From Macrococcoides psychrotolerans (lineage in GTDB: Bacteria > Bacillota > Bacilli > Staphylococcales > Staphylococcaceae): DNA of 64,000 nt. The stretch lies in the NCBI RefSeq assembly GCF_038095555.1, contig NZ_CP124591.1:1974891-2038890 (forward strand), read 5' to 3'. The translations under genes were made by a program, and so were the position numbers. The notes below the pieces were generated by a model, which made no database searches, was not told where the DNA came from, and saw only the letters and a program-made list of their open reading frames with translations. Within the stretch, counting starts at the first letter, position 1, and each line of letters starts with the position of its first letter. This document shows, one piece after another, positions 1-8,672 of this stretch.

Positions 1-280
1 TCGGAATTGTTTTATCGAGCGTAATCGTTACTCCGCATTTTATATTGTAACGCTCTATCATAAGTTCTGCAGCCTTATAAGCTAAGTTTCTATGATCGTT
101 TGGCACGTATCGATGCTCTATTTTGAGTACAATTTTTTTATCTTTTCTCTTCTCAAAAGTCAGTCGATCATATAAGTCTACTGTTGTCATTATCATTTCT
201 ACTTCATGATAGCCATCATTTCTTTTATATAGTGTATCTAGTGTCAAATTTATTTTAGCTGGTGCATTCTCATAAATCAT
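1..280 (-). CDS. ispE: IspE-like GHMP kinase, 3' part missing (window edge)
   Basis: Reading the minus strand from ATG at 280 gives a protein starting MIYENAPAKINLTLDTLYKR followed by NDGYHEVEM, the N-terminal signature of 4-diphosphocytidyl-2-C-methyl-D-erythritol kinase (GHMP kinase superfamily). About 93 residues lie in the window and the rest is cut off by the edge. A good ribosome site (GAGGACGAG) precedes the ATG. Position next to veg, rsmA and rnmV is the usual Firmicutes order (rnmV-rsmA-veg-ispE-purR). In staphylococci the rest of the MEP isoprenoid pathway is absent and mevalonate is used, so the real substrate of this orphan homologue is uncertain. The family assignment is firm; the cellular role is not. 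Confidence 0.85.
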   Translation of the reverse strand, partial: MIYENAPAKINLTLDTLYKRNDGYHEVEMIMTTVDLYDRLTFEKRKDKKIVLKIEHRYVPNDHRNLAYKAAELMIERYNIKCGVTITLDKTIP

Positions 281-366
281 ATCTCGTCCTCGCTCAATTA
301 ATTAATACAGTTATTTTATCACAATTCGATTTCTAAATTGTAGATTGATAAAGAAAATAAAAAATA

Positions 367-396
367 AAGCATATTCTCTACGTAGAGAATATGCTT
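367..396 (-). terminator. Palindromic terminator after veg
   Basis: A perfect 15+15 bp palindrome (aagcatattctctac and its complement) lies directly after the veg stop codon. On the minus strand it is followed by a T-rich stretch. It separates veg from ispE, so ispE probably has its own promoter in 281-366. Confidence 0.7.
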
Positions 397-402
397 CACT
401 AA

Positions 403-666
403 TTATTGTACAAGAAATTCTTCTTGTTGATCATTTACAAATGTAACTTGCACGTTTTCTGTTAAAACGTCCGTGTATGTATAAGACACACGCTCAAAAT
501 TATGTTGCTCCTGGTCTAGTTCGACCACGAAAACTGATGGATAAGTTTCTTTAAGCACACCACGACGCTCAATTAACTTTTTACGTCCTCCATTAGCTCT
601 TAATACAATTCGATTACCCAACTGACAGTCAAGAATTTTTTTGATGTCTACTAATGTTTTTGGCAT
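403..666 (-). CDS. veg: Veg protein
   Basis: The product is an 87-residue protein (MPKTLVDIKKILDCQLGNR at the start) that matches Veg of Bacillus (86 aa) along its length. Veg is a small, highly expressed protein linked in B. subtilis to biofilm matrix gene expression through SinR; its biochemical activity is not settled. The ATG at 666 is chosen because a strong ribosome site (GAGGTGGG) sits just upstream; the longer reading to 741 adds a non-conserved hydrophobic stretch. It lies between rsmA and ispE, the conserved position, and ends in a palindromic terminator. Confidence 0.9.
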   Translation of the reverse strand: MPKTLVDIKKILDCQLGNRIVLRANGGRKKLIERRGVLKETYPSVFVVELDQEQHNFERVSYTYTDVLTENVQVTFVNDQQEEFLVQ

Positions 667-764
667 AATGACCCACCTCGCTATGCCCTTCATTTTAGCA
701 TTATAATGAAAAATAGTCAATAAAATTTTTAATTTTAACAATTTTATTTTCCGTTGTCAATGTT

Positions 765-1655
765 TTAAATCACCAACTCTGGATACTTTTTCATATTATT
801 TGAAAGTTGTGCATAATCATTTAAATTAAGGCTCTCTCCACGACGTGAAGGTGCTACGCCACTTGCCTCAAGCCATTCAATAATACGTTCTTTGTGCTCC
901 TTACTATCTTGTATCAAGCTCATATAGTTATTTAAGATTGTCTTCCTGCGCTGGACGAAAGCACCTCTAGTTAACTTAAAGAACAACGTTTCGTCTTCAA
1001 CATCTACACGAGGGCTCTCTAATGTTGTCAGCTTAACTACGAGAGAGTCTACATTCGGCGGGGGCATAAAGACACCTTTAGGAACAACCATAATACGTTT
1101 CACATCCGTATAGTACTGCACTGCAATGGATAATGAACCATACGCTTTTGTTGAAGGGACTGCAGACAAACGCTCTCCTACTTCTTTTTGCATCATCACC
1201 ACGTAACTGTTAATATTCAAGTTTTTTTCCAGTAAGCCCATTAATATCGGCGTTGTAATATAATAAGGTAAATTGGCCACAACGAAAATTTCATCGCAAT
1301 GATGTAGATACGTTTCTATAGCAGAAGCTACATCTGCTTTTAATATATCCTCGTTGATTACAGTTACATTATCATAAGGACTTAACGTTTCTCCTAGTAT
1401 CGGTATAAGTCGCTGGTCTATTTCAAATGCTAAGACTTGTTTCGCGTGTTTTGCTAATTGTTCAGTTAAACTCCCCATTCCAGGACCAATTTCAATTACA
1501 CCTGACGTCTTATCTATACCTGCAGCCTCAATTATATTTCTGATGACATTTGTATCCACAAGAAAATTCTGGCCAAGACTTTTCTTAAACTTAAACCCGT
1601 ATTGATCTAATAACTGTTTCGTTCTTGTTGGTGTTGCAATATCGTTATATTCCAT
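765..1655 (-). CDS. rsmA: 16S rRNA (A1518/A1519) dimethyltransferase RsmA
   Basis: This 296-residue protein is the full length of the KsgA/RsmA family. It shows KKSLGQNFL near residue 25, the SAM-binding motif IEIGPGMGSLTEQL around residue 55 and the catalytic NLPYYITTP motif near residue 127. It dimethylates two adjacent adenines in helix 45 of 16S rRNA during late 30S assembly; loss gives kasugamycin resistance in known hosts. The start ATG overlaps the rnmV stop by one base (TAATG), so the two genes are translationally coupled. Confidence 0.96.
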   Translation of the reverse strand: MEYNDIATPTRTKQLLDQYGFKFKKSLGQNFLVDTNVIRNIIEAAGIDKTSGVIEIGPGMGSLTEQLAKHAKQVLAFEIDQRLIPILGETLSPYDNVTVINEDILKADVASAIETYLHHCDEIFVVANLPYYITTPILMGLLEKNLNINSYVVMMQKEVGERLSAVPSTKAYGSLSIAVQYYTDVKRIMVVPKGVFMPPPNVDSLVVKLTTLESPRVDVEDETLFFKLTRGAFVQRRKTILNNYMSLIQDSKEHKERIIEWLEASGVAPSRRGESLNLNDYAQLSNNMKKYPELVI

Positions 1656-2200
1656 TATTCCTCTCCTTTATCATATAGTGCTTGCTTTACATCCTGCTCA
1701 GTTATACCGAAAGCATTGAGTCTATGAAATAATTGCTTTCCATTGCAATAACCGATTCTTAAGTACTTGCATACTTGCTTCCTTTTTTCCTTCGCATAAG
1801 GACCGATAATTAAGCCGTTATCTACTAAAAACGCTTTACTTACCGTTTCAGAAGTATAATCAAACGGCGTTGATACATGCATTAATGCATCTTGAATTGC
1901 TTCAATGGGTGCATGTTCGATACCAATCTTACCACGTTTACTTACAGCAATATCAGCATCAATAAACGCATGCTTTACTGCAGGTACCTGACTTTCAATC
2001 GTCTTCCTGATTTTATTTCCTGGGTAATCAGGATCTGTAAGTACAATAACACCTCTCACTTCGGCTGCATGTCTAATCGCTTCAATGGTCTCTTCGTTAA
2101 TAGCAGAACCATTCGTTTCAAGCGTATCACATTCTACTGCAAGCTTTACACGTGTTGTATCATCTTTACCTTCCACTACAATAATTTCGTTAATTTTCAT
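1655..2200 (-). CDS. rnmV: Ribonuclease M5
   Basis: The 181-residue protein has an N-terminal TOPRIM domain with the glutamate motif VVEGKDDTTRVK near residue 8 and the DxD-type stretch LTDPDYPGNKIR near residue 55. RNase M5 cleaves the 5S rRNA precursor to its mature ends together with ribosomal protein L18. Length and C-terminal domain match the family. It is the first gene of the rnmV-rsmA pair. The 5S gene it would process lies in this window at about 12.2 kb. Confidence 0.94.
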   Translation of the reverse strand: MKINEIIVVEGKDDTTRVKLAVECDTLETNGSAINEETIEAIRHAAEVRGVIVLTDPDYPGNKIRKTIESQVPAVKHAFIDADIAVSKRGKIGIEHAPIEAIQDALMHVSTPFDYTSETVSKAFLVDNGLIIGPYAKEKRKQVCKYLRIGYCNGKQLFHRLNAFGITEQDVKQALYDKGEE

Positions 2201-2254
2201 ATATATCTATCCTTTACTTTTATACAACTAAATATTATACGTTATATATATATA

Positions 2255-2283
2255 AAAGACCACGTGAGTAATACGTGGTCTTT
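2255..2283 (-). terminator. Hairpin terminator after tatD
   Basis: The inverted repeat aaagaccacgt / acgtggtcttt has a 7-nt loop and a T/A-rich tail on the minus strand. It lies 14 bp past the tatD stop and separates metG-tatD from rnmV-rsmA. Confidence 0.65.
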
Positions 2284-2297
2284 ATCGCTAAAGTTAT

Positions 2298-3074
2298 TTA
2301 ATCCCTATTTGCCATTTTAAATAATCTCTCAGCGTTAGCTGTTGTTTGTAGTGCCACCTCTTCTAATGTGATACCGCGTAGTTCCGCAATCTCTTCTGCC
2401 ACCAACTTTACGTGCATCGGTTCATTACGCTTTCCACGATAAGGATGTGGTGTTAAATACGGCGCATCTGTTTCAACAAGTAGTTTATCGAGTGGTACAT
2501 GCTTCGCAACTTCTTTAGGCTGTTTGGCATTTTTAAACGTTACAGGTCCCCCTAAAGAAATAACAAAGTTTAGTTTTAATACTTCATCGCAAGTTTCTGG
2601 GCTGCCACTGAAGCTATGCATTACGCCGCCAACTTCTTGGGCATTTTCTGATTTCAATATTTCAATTACATCATGAGTTGCTTCACGATTATGAATAACA
2701 ATTGGAAGTTTCACTTCTTTTGCAAGTTGAATTTGTCGCTTAAATACTTCTTTTTGTATATCTTTTGGAGACTTATCCCAGTGATAATCAAGACCCATTT
2801 CACCAATCGCAACAATTTTAGGATGTTTTGAAAGTTCTTTTATCCATTCGTAATACTCATCAGTGAAATCGATAGCATCAACTGGATGCCACCCAATAAC
2901 ACCGTATACGAAATCATAATCCTCTATTAATTTCATTGTCCGTTTAATCGTTTTTTCATCAAATCCCACGACAATCATACGGTCTATTCCATTTTTACGT
3001 GCTCTATCAATAACTTCCTGTAAATCTTCATCATATTGGTCTGCGTTTAAATGTACATGTGTATCGATTAACAC
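2298..3074 (-). CDS. TatD-family metal-dependent hydrolase (DNase)
   Basis: This 258-residue TIM-barrel hydrolase begins MLIDTHVHLNADQYDED, with the HxH metal ligands of the TatD family, and keeps EMGLDYHW near residue 92, the histidine-bearing VIHNREATHDV near 127, a MHSFSG motif and the late ETDAPYLTPHPYRGKRNEP motif. TatD proteins act as metal-dependent 3'-5' exonucleases in nucleic-acid repair or quality control; the substrate of this one is not shown. The start is GTG at 3074, supported by AGGAGTG five bases upstream. It follows metG by 14 bp and is almost certainly co-transcribed with it. Confidence 0.92.
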   Translation of the reverse strand: MLIDTHVHLNADQYDEDLQEVIDRARKNGIDRMIVVGFDEKTIKRTMKLIEDYDFVYGVIGWHPVDAIDFTDEYYEWIKELSKHPKIVAIGEMGLDYHWDKSPKDIQKEVFKRQIQLAKEVKLPIVIHNREATHDVIEILKSENAQEVGGVMHSFSGSPETCDEVLKLNFVISLGGPVTFKNAKQPKEVAKHVPLDKLLVETDAPYLTPHPYRGKRNEPMHVKLVAEEIAELRGITLEEVALQTTANAERLFKMANRD

Positions 3075-3088
3075 AAAATCACTCCTAT

Positions 3089-5053
3089 TTATTTAACGAT
3101 AGAACCATTTTCAATCGTGCTTGGTAAGCTTACAAGTGTTAATTGTCCATCTTTCTCAGCAGAAAGAATCATACCTTCTGATTTCTCACCACGTAGTTCT
3201 ACCGCCTTTAGATTTGTAACGACTACTACTTTTTTGCCAATGATATCCTCTGGATTATAGAATTCTGCAATACCTGATACAATTTGGCGTTTTTCATTAC
3301 CTAAGTCTACTTGAATTTTCAGCAGTTTCTTAGCCTTCTTCACGTAATCTGCATCAATAATTGTTGCTGCCTTTAATTCTATTTTATCGAATACATCAAT
3401 TGTGATTTCACTTTTACCTTCAGCTTCATTTTTCTTAGATACAGGTGGTTGCATTGTACCTTTAATAAATTCCACTTCTGCTTCTACATCTAATCTCGGA
3501 AAAATCGGTGTCGCTTTTTCCACTACTTTAAGTTCCGTAATGTGTCCATAAGTGTTTAAACTATCAAATTCATAAAGTGCATTATCTTTTAAATTTAACT
3601 GTTCAAAGATTTTATATGGTGCTTCTGTTAAGAATGGACGTAATAATACCGCTGCAAAGCGAATATTCTCAACAAGATGATACATTACGCTCTCTAAGAG
3701 TTCTTTTTGGGACGTATCTTTAATAAGAATCCACGGTGTTGTTTCATCAATATATTTATTAGTACGTGAAATTAATTTCCATACTTCTTGTAAAGCAACT
3801 GAATACTGCATATTTTCCATCGCATTATCATAAGCTTTCTTAGTTGCTACTGCTAGATCTTCAATTTCTGCATCAACTGTATGCATTTGCCCTTTGTATC
3901 CGGTAAGGTTACCGTCAAAATATTTGTTAATCATGGCTATCGTACGGTTTACCAGATTACCGAGATCGTTGGCTAAATCAAAGTTTGTACGATCTACGAA
4001 AGCTTCCGGAGTAAATACACCATCTGATCCAAATGGCAGCTCTCTCATTAAATAATAACGAACGGCATCTAGGCCATAACGATCGATTAATATATGAGGA
4101 TCCACGACATTTCCTTTAGATTTACTCATCTTGCCATCCTTCATAAGAATCCAGCCATGAGCAAAAATTTTCTTAGGAAGAGGTAAATCTAACGCCATTA
4201 ATAACGCTGGCCAGATAATTGTATGGAAACGCACAATTTCTTTTGCCATAATATGTACATCAGCAGGCCAGTACTTATTAAATTCTGTCTCATCTTCAGA
4301 TAAATATCCAAGCGCCGAGATATAATTCGTTAACGCATCTATCCAGACGTAAACAACATGCCTCGGATTAGATGGAACTTTAATTCCCCAATCAAATGAA
4401 GTTCGTGATACTGCTAAGTCTTCAAGACCTGGTTTAATGAAATTATTCAGCATTTCATTTTTACGTGAAACAGGCTGGATGAAGTCTGGATGTGCATCAT
4501 AGTATTCAATTAAACGATCTGTATATTTACTCAACTTAAAGAAATAACTTTCCTCCTTGACAAGTTGCACCGGATGCCCAGAATCTGGACTCTTACCCCC
4601 AACAATTTTTTCTCCTTCATAAATAGGATCTACAAGTTGCGTTTCAGTATAGAACGTCTCATCAGGTACAGAGTACCAACCTTCATAGTCGCCTAGATAA
4701 ATATCCCCTTGCTCCAGTAATCTCTCAAATACTTTTTCTACCACAACTTTATGTCTATCTTCTGTCGTTCTAATGAAGTCATCATTAGAGATATCTAATT
4801 TTTTCCATAGTGCTTGAATATCTGCGATGATTTCATCTAAATATTCAATTTCAGATTTACCAGCAGCTTGAGCTTTTTCTTGAATCTTTTGACCATGTTC
4901 ATCTGTACCCGTTAAGTATTTAACATCATAGCCTTGCATTCTTTTATAGCGTGCAATTGCATCTCCAGCTACCGTTGAATATGCATGTCCTATATGTAAC
5001 TTCCCACTTGGATAATAAATAGGGGTCGTAACGTAAAAAGTATTGTTCGTCAT
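3089..5053 (-). CDS. metG: Methionyl-tRNA synthetase
   Basis: The 654-residue enzyme charges tRNA-Met with methionine. It has the class I HIGH signature (YYPSGKLHIGHAYS) near residue 13, TGTDEHGQKIQ near 49, and KMSKSKGN near residue 307, followed by the alpha-helical anticodon domain and, from about residue 550, an EMAP/Trbp111-type tRNA-binding OB domain (FDKIELKAATIIDADYVKKA). Length fits the Gram-positive form with the appended dimerisation domain. The ATG at 5053 has a strong GAGGAGG site. No T-box leader is visible upstream; the 5' flank is A/T-rich and shared with the divergent abrB promoter. Confidence 0.97.
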   Translation of the reverse strand: MTNNTFYVTTPIYYPSGKLHIGHAYSTVAGDAIARYKRMQGYDVKYLTGTDEHGQKIQEKAQAAGKSEIEYLDEIIADIQALWKKLDISNDDFIRTTEDRHKVVVEKVFERLLEQGDIYLGDYEGWYSVPDETFYTETQLVDPIYEGEKIVGGKSPDSGHPVQLVKEESYFFKLSKYTDRLIEYYDAHPDFIQPVSRKNEMLNNFIKPGLEDLAVSRTSFDWGIKVPSNPRHVVYVWIDALTNYISALGYLSEDETEFNKYWPADVHIMAKEIVRFHTIIWPALLMALDLPLPKKIFAHGWILMKDGKMSKSKGNVVDPHILIDRYGLDAVRYYLMRELPFGSDGVFTPEAFVDRTNFDLANDLGNLVNRTIAMINKYFDGNLTGYKGQMHTVDAEIEDLAVATKKAYDNAMENMQYSVALQEVWKLISRTNKYIDETTPWILIKDTSQKELLESVMYHLVENIRFAAVLLRPFLTEAPYKIFEQLNLKDNALYEFDSLNTYGHITELKVVEKATPIFPRLDVEAEVEFIKGTMQPPVSKKNEAEGKSEITIDVFDKIELKAATIIDADYVKKAKKLLKIQVDLGNEKRQIVSGIAEFYNPEDIIGKKVVVVTNLKAVELRGEKSEGMILSAEKDGQLTLVSLPSTIENGSIVK

Positions 5054-5235
5054 ATGAAATCCTCCTCGTCTTTACTTATTAAATATACATAAAATAAAGG
5101 TTTTTTTCAATATTACTAATACTTACAATTCGACATGTTTTAAAAAAACATACAAATAATAAACATCAAATAATATTAATTATAATTAATAAACATTACT
5201 ATTTCATTACAAATTATATATATAACCTTATTCCA

Positions 5236-5264
5236 TTGACTTTGTAAAAAAAAGGTAGTACACT
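5236..5264 (+). promoter_or_regulatory. Sigma-A promoter of abrB
   Basis: TTGACT (5236-5241), a 17-bp spacer and TACACT (5259-5264) make a near-consensus sigma-A promoter. The implied leader before abrB is about 80 nt. The metG-abrB gap (5054-5349) is otherwise only A/T-rich sequence. Confidence 0.75.
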
Positions 5265-5349
5265 CTAATTAAGACAAATGTCGAACAATTTAATTCGAGT
5301 GTCGAATTTACTGATATTATCAAATATACAATTATATGGAGGAAATAAA

Positions 5350-5637
5350 ATGAAATCTACAGGTATTGTAAGAAAAGTTGATGAATTAGGACGTGTTGTT
5401 ATTCCGATCGAATTACGACGTATTTTAGATATTGCTGAGAAAGATGCTTTAGAAATTTATACAGACGCCGATAAAATTATTTTAAAGAAATATAAACCTA
5501 GCATGACTTGTGCCGTGACAGGCGATGTTTCTGAAGATAACTATCTATTAGCTGGCGGTAAACTTGTGTTAAGTAAAGAAGGTATTGCACAATTACTTAA
5601 AGAAATCGAAGAAAAAGAAGCGCAAGAAGAAAAATAA
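5350..5637 (+). CDS. AbrB-family transition-state regulator
   Basis: The 95-residue product starts MKSTGIVRKVDELGRVVIPI, the swapped-hairpin SpoVT-AbrB DNA-binding fold, and its length matches AbrB (94 aa in B. subtilis). The C-terminal half (SMTCAVTGDVSEDNYLLAGGKLVL) is the AbrB/Abh-type multimerisation region. AbrB is a global repressor of stationary-phase genes in Bacillus; the regulon here is unknown. The ATG at 5350 is chosen because a GGAGG site lies just before it and all conserved residues start there. It is one of few + strand host genes and is convergent with rsmI. Confidence 0.9.
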   Translation: MKSTGIVRKVDELGRVVIPIELRRILDIAEKDALEIYTDADKIILKKYKPSMTCAVTGDVSEDNYLLAGGKLVLSKEGIAQLLKEIEEKEAQEEK

Positions 5638-5651
5638 ATACTATATCCATT

Positions 5652-5679
5652 AAAAAAGGTGCCGCAGGGCACCTTTTTT
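5652..5679. terminator. Bidirectional terminator between abrB and rsmI
   Basis: The inverted repeat aaaaaaggtgcc / ggcacctttttt with a 4-nt loop has a T-run on either strand. It lies 14 bp after abrB and overlaps the rsmI stop codon, so it can end both convergent transcripts. Confidence 0.9.
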
Positions 5680-6514
5680 AATGTTCAATATGATAAATTT
5701 CATATACTTCATTCTTCTTTATATCTCTATCGACTGCGACTTGTTTGATTGCCTCTTTAGATCGCATACCTGTTTCAATATAATGTATCACATGCTCATA
5801 TACCGTAAGCTCTGCCCACCAATGTACTTTATCCGCTTCGCTTACTGCATCGATTATGATTACAAATTCACCCTTCAAGTTGATTTCATTGTCTAACTTG
5901 TTATAAATTTCTTTGACATTAGCTGTTTCTACTTGTTCGAATTTCTTAGTTAATTCTCTTGCAATAGATACTTTTCTTGTTGCATCAATTTCCATTATTG
6001 TTTCAATCGTGTGTTTCACACGAAATGGTGATTCGTATATAATCGCCGTATGAGGGAGTTCCATTAAAGTTTGTAACCTCTTTTTCTTCTCCTTATCTTT
6101 ACGTGGCAAAAAACCATCAAAAATAAATGAATATGAAGCAATGCCACTTGTCATAAGTGCTGAGAGTGCAGCATTTGGACCAGGTATTGTTTCTATTCTA
6201 ATTCCTTTATCACGACATTCTACTACGAGTTCATAACCTGGGTCACTAATTAGTGGTAACCCTGCATCTGATACAAGTGCGATATGATTGCCGGATACCA
6301 ATGTTTCAATCAGCTGATCGGTGACTTTATTTTTATTATGTTCATGGTAACTCTTCAGAGGCGTATCAATATTATAATGCATCGTCAAAGTTCTTGTGAC
6401 ACGCGTGTCTTCACAGTAAATACAATCTACTTCTTTTAATATTCTAACCGCTCGAAATGTGATATCCTCTAGATTTCCTATTGGTGTACCTACTAAGTAT
6501 AATACCCCGGTCAT
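5678..6514 (-). CDS. rsmI: 16S rRNA (C1402 2'-O) methyltransferase RsmI
   Basis: The 278-residue protein carries the tetrapyrrole-methylase-type SAM fold: LYLVGTPIGNLEDITFRA at the N-terminus, EDTRVTR near residue 35, VSDAGLPLISDPG near residue 81 and IPGPNAALSALMTSG near residue 109. RsmI methylates the ribose of C1402 in the ribosomal P site. Its start overlaps the stop of the GIY-YIG gene by 4 bp, showing an operon from yabA to rsmI. Confidence 0.94.
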   Translation of the reverse strand: MTGVLYLVGTPIGNLEDITFRAVRILKEVDCIYCEDTRVTRTLTMHYNIDTPLKSYHEHNKNKVTDQLIETLVSGNHIALVSDAGLPLISDPGYELVVECRDKGIRIETIPGPNAALSALMTSGIASYSFIFDGFLPRKDKEKKKRLQTLMELPHTAIIYESPFRVKHTIETIMEIDATRKVSIARELTKKFEQVETANVKEIYNKLDNEINLKGEFVIIIDAVSEADKVHWWAELTVYEHVIHYIETGMRSKEAIKQVAVDRDIKKNEVYEIYHIEH

Positions 6515-6777
6515 GCTAAGTCTCCTTTTATGAGCTTAAGTTTCTGAGCTCTTGTCATTTGTTTTATCGCATATTCTCTTTGCATAGCTTCTCGTTTTGA
6601 ATCAAAGCTTTCCTCATATACGCGTTCAACAGGTAACCTTACCCTTGTATATTTTGCACCTTTTCCGCTACTATGTACAGCTAACCTTCTATCTAAATGT
6701 GTTGTATATCCTGTATAAAGGGAATCATCTGCGCATTTTAGGATATAGATATAGTGTTTATCCATAATAAACGCCAT
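6511..6777 (-). CDS. GIY-YIG nuclease-domain protein (UPF0213/YazA type)
   Basis: This is a stand-alone GIY-YIG domain of 84-88 residues: KHYIYILKCADDSLYTGYT carries the two GIY-YIG half-motifs, then a conserved Arg (LDRRLAVH), GKGAKYTR and the catalytic-type Glu within REAMQREYAIK. Proteins of this family sit next to rsmI and the TrmN6-like methyltransferase in Firmicutes; the biological substrate is unknown. Two starts are possible: ATG at 6777, overlapping the upstream gene with AGAGATGA just before it, or ATG at 6765, which removes the non-conserved MAFI. Confidence 0.85.
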   Translation of the reverse strand: MAFIMDKHYIYILKCADDSLYTGYTTHLDRRLAVHSSGKGAKYTRVRLPVERVYEESFDSKREAMQREYAIKQMTRAQKLKLIKGDLA

Positions 6778-7486
6778 TCATCTCTGAACTATAAGTTCCG
6801 TCATCGTTATATATATAAAATGGCGGTTGTAATTTCAAATCTGGTTTACCACCTTTAATCCCCTCAACAATAACAGTAATCGCTTGAGTTTTAGATTTTT
6901 TGGAGTAAATAGGAATGAGTCGCTTCGGTTCAATGCCTCCGGTTCTCATATCCACAATAACATCTGCTAATCGATCTGCACGTTGAACAATTACCATCTT
7001 GCCACCTTGCTTAAGTAGGTGGGTTGCAGCACGTACACAATCCATGAATGTACACATTACTTCATGACGTGCAATACGATGCGCTTCCTTTAAATGTTGA
7101 TAAGATTGATTCTCCCTGAAATAAGGTGGGTTGCATGTAACGACATCAAATTGACTTGGTAAGAATGTACTACCAACATCTTTAAGATCCATATGATGCA
7201 TTTTTATTCGAGATATCAAATCATTATACTGGATTGTACGTACTGCCATATCAACTAATGCATCTTGAATCTCTATCGCTTCTATAGTCATTTTTGTACG
7301 AGACGACAAGAGTAAAGGTATAACCCCATTACCCGAACAGAGATCAATTATTTGATCCTTCGCACGTAATTGTGTGAAATGGGCTAGCAATAACGCATCT
7401 GTTGAGAACGAAAATACATCATCATTTTGAATGATAGATAGATTTTCTTTCAAAAGCTGATCGAATCGTTCGTTTTCTTTTAACAT
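6758..7486 (-). CDS. TrmN6/YfiC-type SAM-dependent methyltransferase
   Basis: The 242-residue protein has a class I methyltransferase fold with IIDLCSGNGVIPLLL near residue 48 and the adenine N6-type catalytic motif NPPYF near residue 118. This combination is typical of the TrmN6 family, which methylates A37 of tRNA-Val in E. coli; the Firmicutes YabB orthologue has not been assigned with certainty. The ATG at 7486 follows a very strong GGGAGGG site, so the longer reading to 7513 is rejected. It lies 38 bp downstream of yabA. Confidence 0.85.
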   Translation of the reverse strand: MLKENERFDQLLKENLSIIQNDDVFSFSTDALLLAHFTQLRAKDQIIDLCSGNGVIPLLLSSRTKMTIEAIEIQDALVDMAVRTIQYNDLISRIKMHHMDLKDVGSTFLPSQFDVVTCNPPYFRENQSYQHLKEAHRIARHEVMCTFMDCVRAATHLLKQGGKMVIVQRADRLADVIVDMRTGGIEPKRLIPIYSKKSKTQAITVIVEGIKGGKPDLKLQPPFYIYNDDGTYSSEMNGVYYG

Positions 7487-7524
7487 TTTTCCCTCCCTAA
7501 TAAAAAAAGGCACTTCGCCCTCTT

Positions 7525-7860
7525 TTATTTGTGATCAGATAATAAATTTAAGCAGAAAATACAGCCTTCTCCCCCACGGTGTTTTCCGAATAAGTCAGTG
7601 GGGCATATATGAAAACCCTCTGCGTAAAGCATTGCAAGATTGTCTTTACTTTGCAGTACTTTATGTTTCTTTGGTACTTTAGCCTCTTCTTGTTTTGGTT
7701 CATGTATAAACATCTGTAAGTTATCGTTTTCTAAATTTAACGTGACATTTTCCTCAATGAGTTCTACAACCATTGTTTTTAAATGATCATAGCTTTCATT
7801 AATTTGATTAATGTCTTTTTCAAGTTGCGAAAGTCTCATCAACATTTCGTCTCGATTCAA
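7525..7860 (-). CDS. yabA: Replication initiation control protein YabA
   Basis: The 111-residue protein has an N-terminal leucine-rich coiled coil (residues 1-55: LSQLEKDINQINESYDHLKT) and a C-terminal zinc-binding module with GFHICPTDLFGKHRGGEGC then IFC. YabA bridges DnaA and the DnaN clamp and slows re-initiation at oriC. The start is TTG at 7860, preceded by GGGGGG; the residues from there (MNRDEM) match the family N-terminus. The neighbour holB, a clamp-loader subunit, strengthens the replication link. Confidence 0.9.
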   Translation of the reverse strand: MNRDEMLMRLSQLEKDINQINESYDHLKTMVVELIEENVTLNLENDNLQMFIHEPKQEEAKVPKKHKVLQSKDNLAMLYAEGFHICPTDLFGKHRGGEGCIFCLNLLSDHK

Positions 7861-7871
7861 TCCTAGCCCCC

Positions 7872-8672
7872 CTAAACTTCTACTTCGTCAATATGGAATT
7901 CAATTGGTGCTTCAATTTCCGGTACTTTTATCTGCATAGTAACATCTAAGATATTAAGTCCGATAACTTTTCCTTTACCATGCGGTGTATCAATAATTGC
8001 GCCGATATCCGGTAGTTTATTTCTTGTTTCTTCATAATAATCATTTTCATATTTTAGACAGCACATCAACCGCCCACATGCGCCTGAAATTTTCGTGGGA
8101 TTTAATGACAAATTTTGATCTTTCGCCATCTTAATAGATACAGGTTCAAAGTCTCCAAGATATGTTGCACAACATAGACTTCTACCACAAGGTCCTATGC
8201 CACCCAAAATCTTTGCCTCATCTCTAACACCAATTTGTCTAAGCTCTATACGTGTTTTCAAATCATATGCTAAACTTTTTACAAGTTCTCTAAAGTCCAC
8301 ACGTTCGCTTGCAGTAAAATTAAATATAATCTTCCCTTTATCTAATGTGTAAGCTGCATTGACGAGGCGCATATCGAGTTCATGATTTTTAACGTGTTTT
8401 TTGCATATTTCAAGTGCAATATCCGCATCTACCATGTTCTGTTCATACTTTATAAGATCTTCTTCAGTCGCTCTTCTATGAATAACCGCAACTGGCATCA
8501 CAACTTCATCTTCATTAACTTCCTTATTAGGTATTACGACGCGTGCTAATTCCATACCACGTTTCTTATGATTGATTACGACATACTCATTCTTATTAAA
8601 TTGTTCCTGCCCTGGACTATAATATTCTGTACGCCCAGCTCTGTGAAACTTGACACCTATAATTTCTATCAT
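7872..8672 (-). CDS. ricT: PSP1-domain protein RicT (YaaT)
   Basis: The 266-residue protein contains the PSP1 C-terminal domain and a conserved cysteine set (GPCGRSLCCATYLGDFEP and GACGRLMCCLKYE). In B. subtilis RicT forms the Y-complex with RicA and RicF, carries iron-sulfur clusters and directs RNase Y to operon mRNAs. The first codon overlaps the holB stop by 4 bp. Confidence 0.92.
   Translation of the reverse strand: MIEIIGVKFHRAGRTEYYSPGQEQFNKNEYVVINHKKRGMELARVVIPNKEVNEDEVVMPVAVIHRRATEEDLIKYEQNMVDADIALEICKKHVKNHELDMRLVNAAYTLDKGKIIFNFTASERVDFRELVKSLAYDLKTRIELRQIGVRDEAKILGGIGPCGRSLCCATYLGDFEPVSIKMAKDQNLSLNPTKISGACGRLMCCLKYENDYYEETRNKLPDIGAIIDTPHGKGKVIGLNILDVTMQIKVPEIEAPIEFHIDEVEV

Noticed and set aside
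5054..5235. Possible T-box or riboswitch before metG
   Set aside because: No T-box core sequence or stable leader; only A/T-rich DNA is present.
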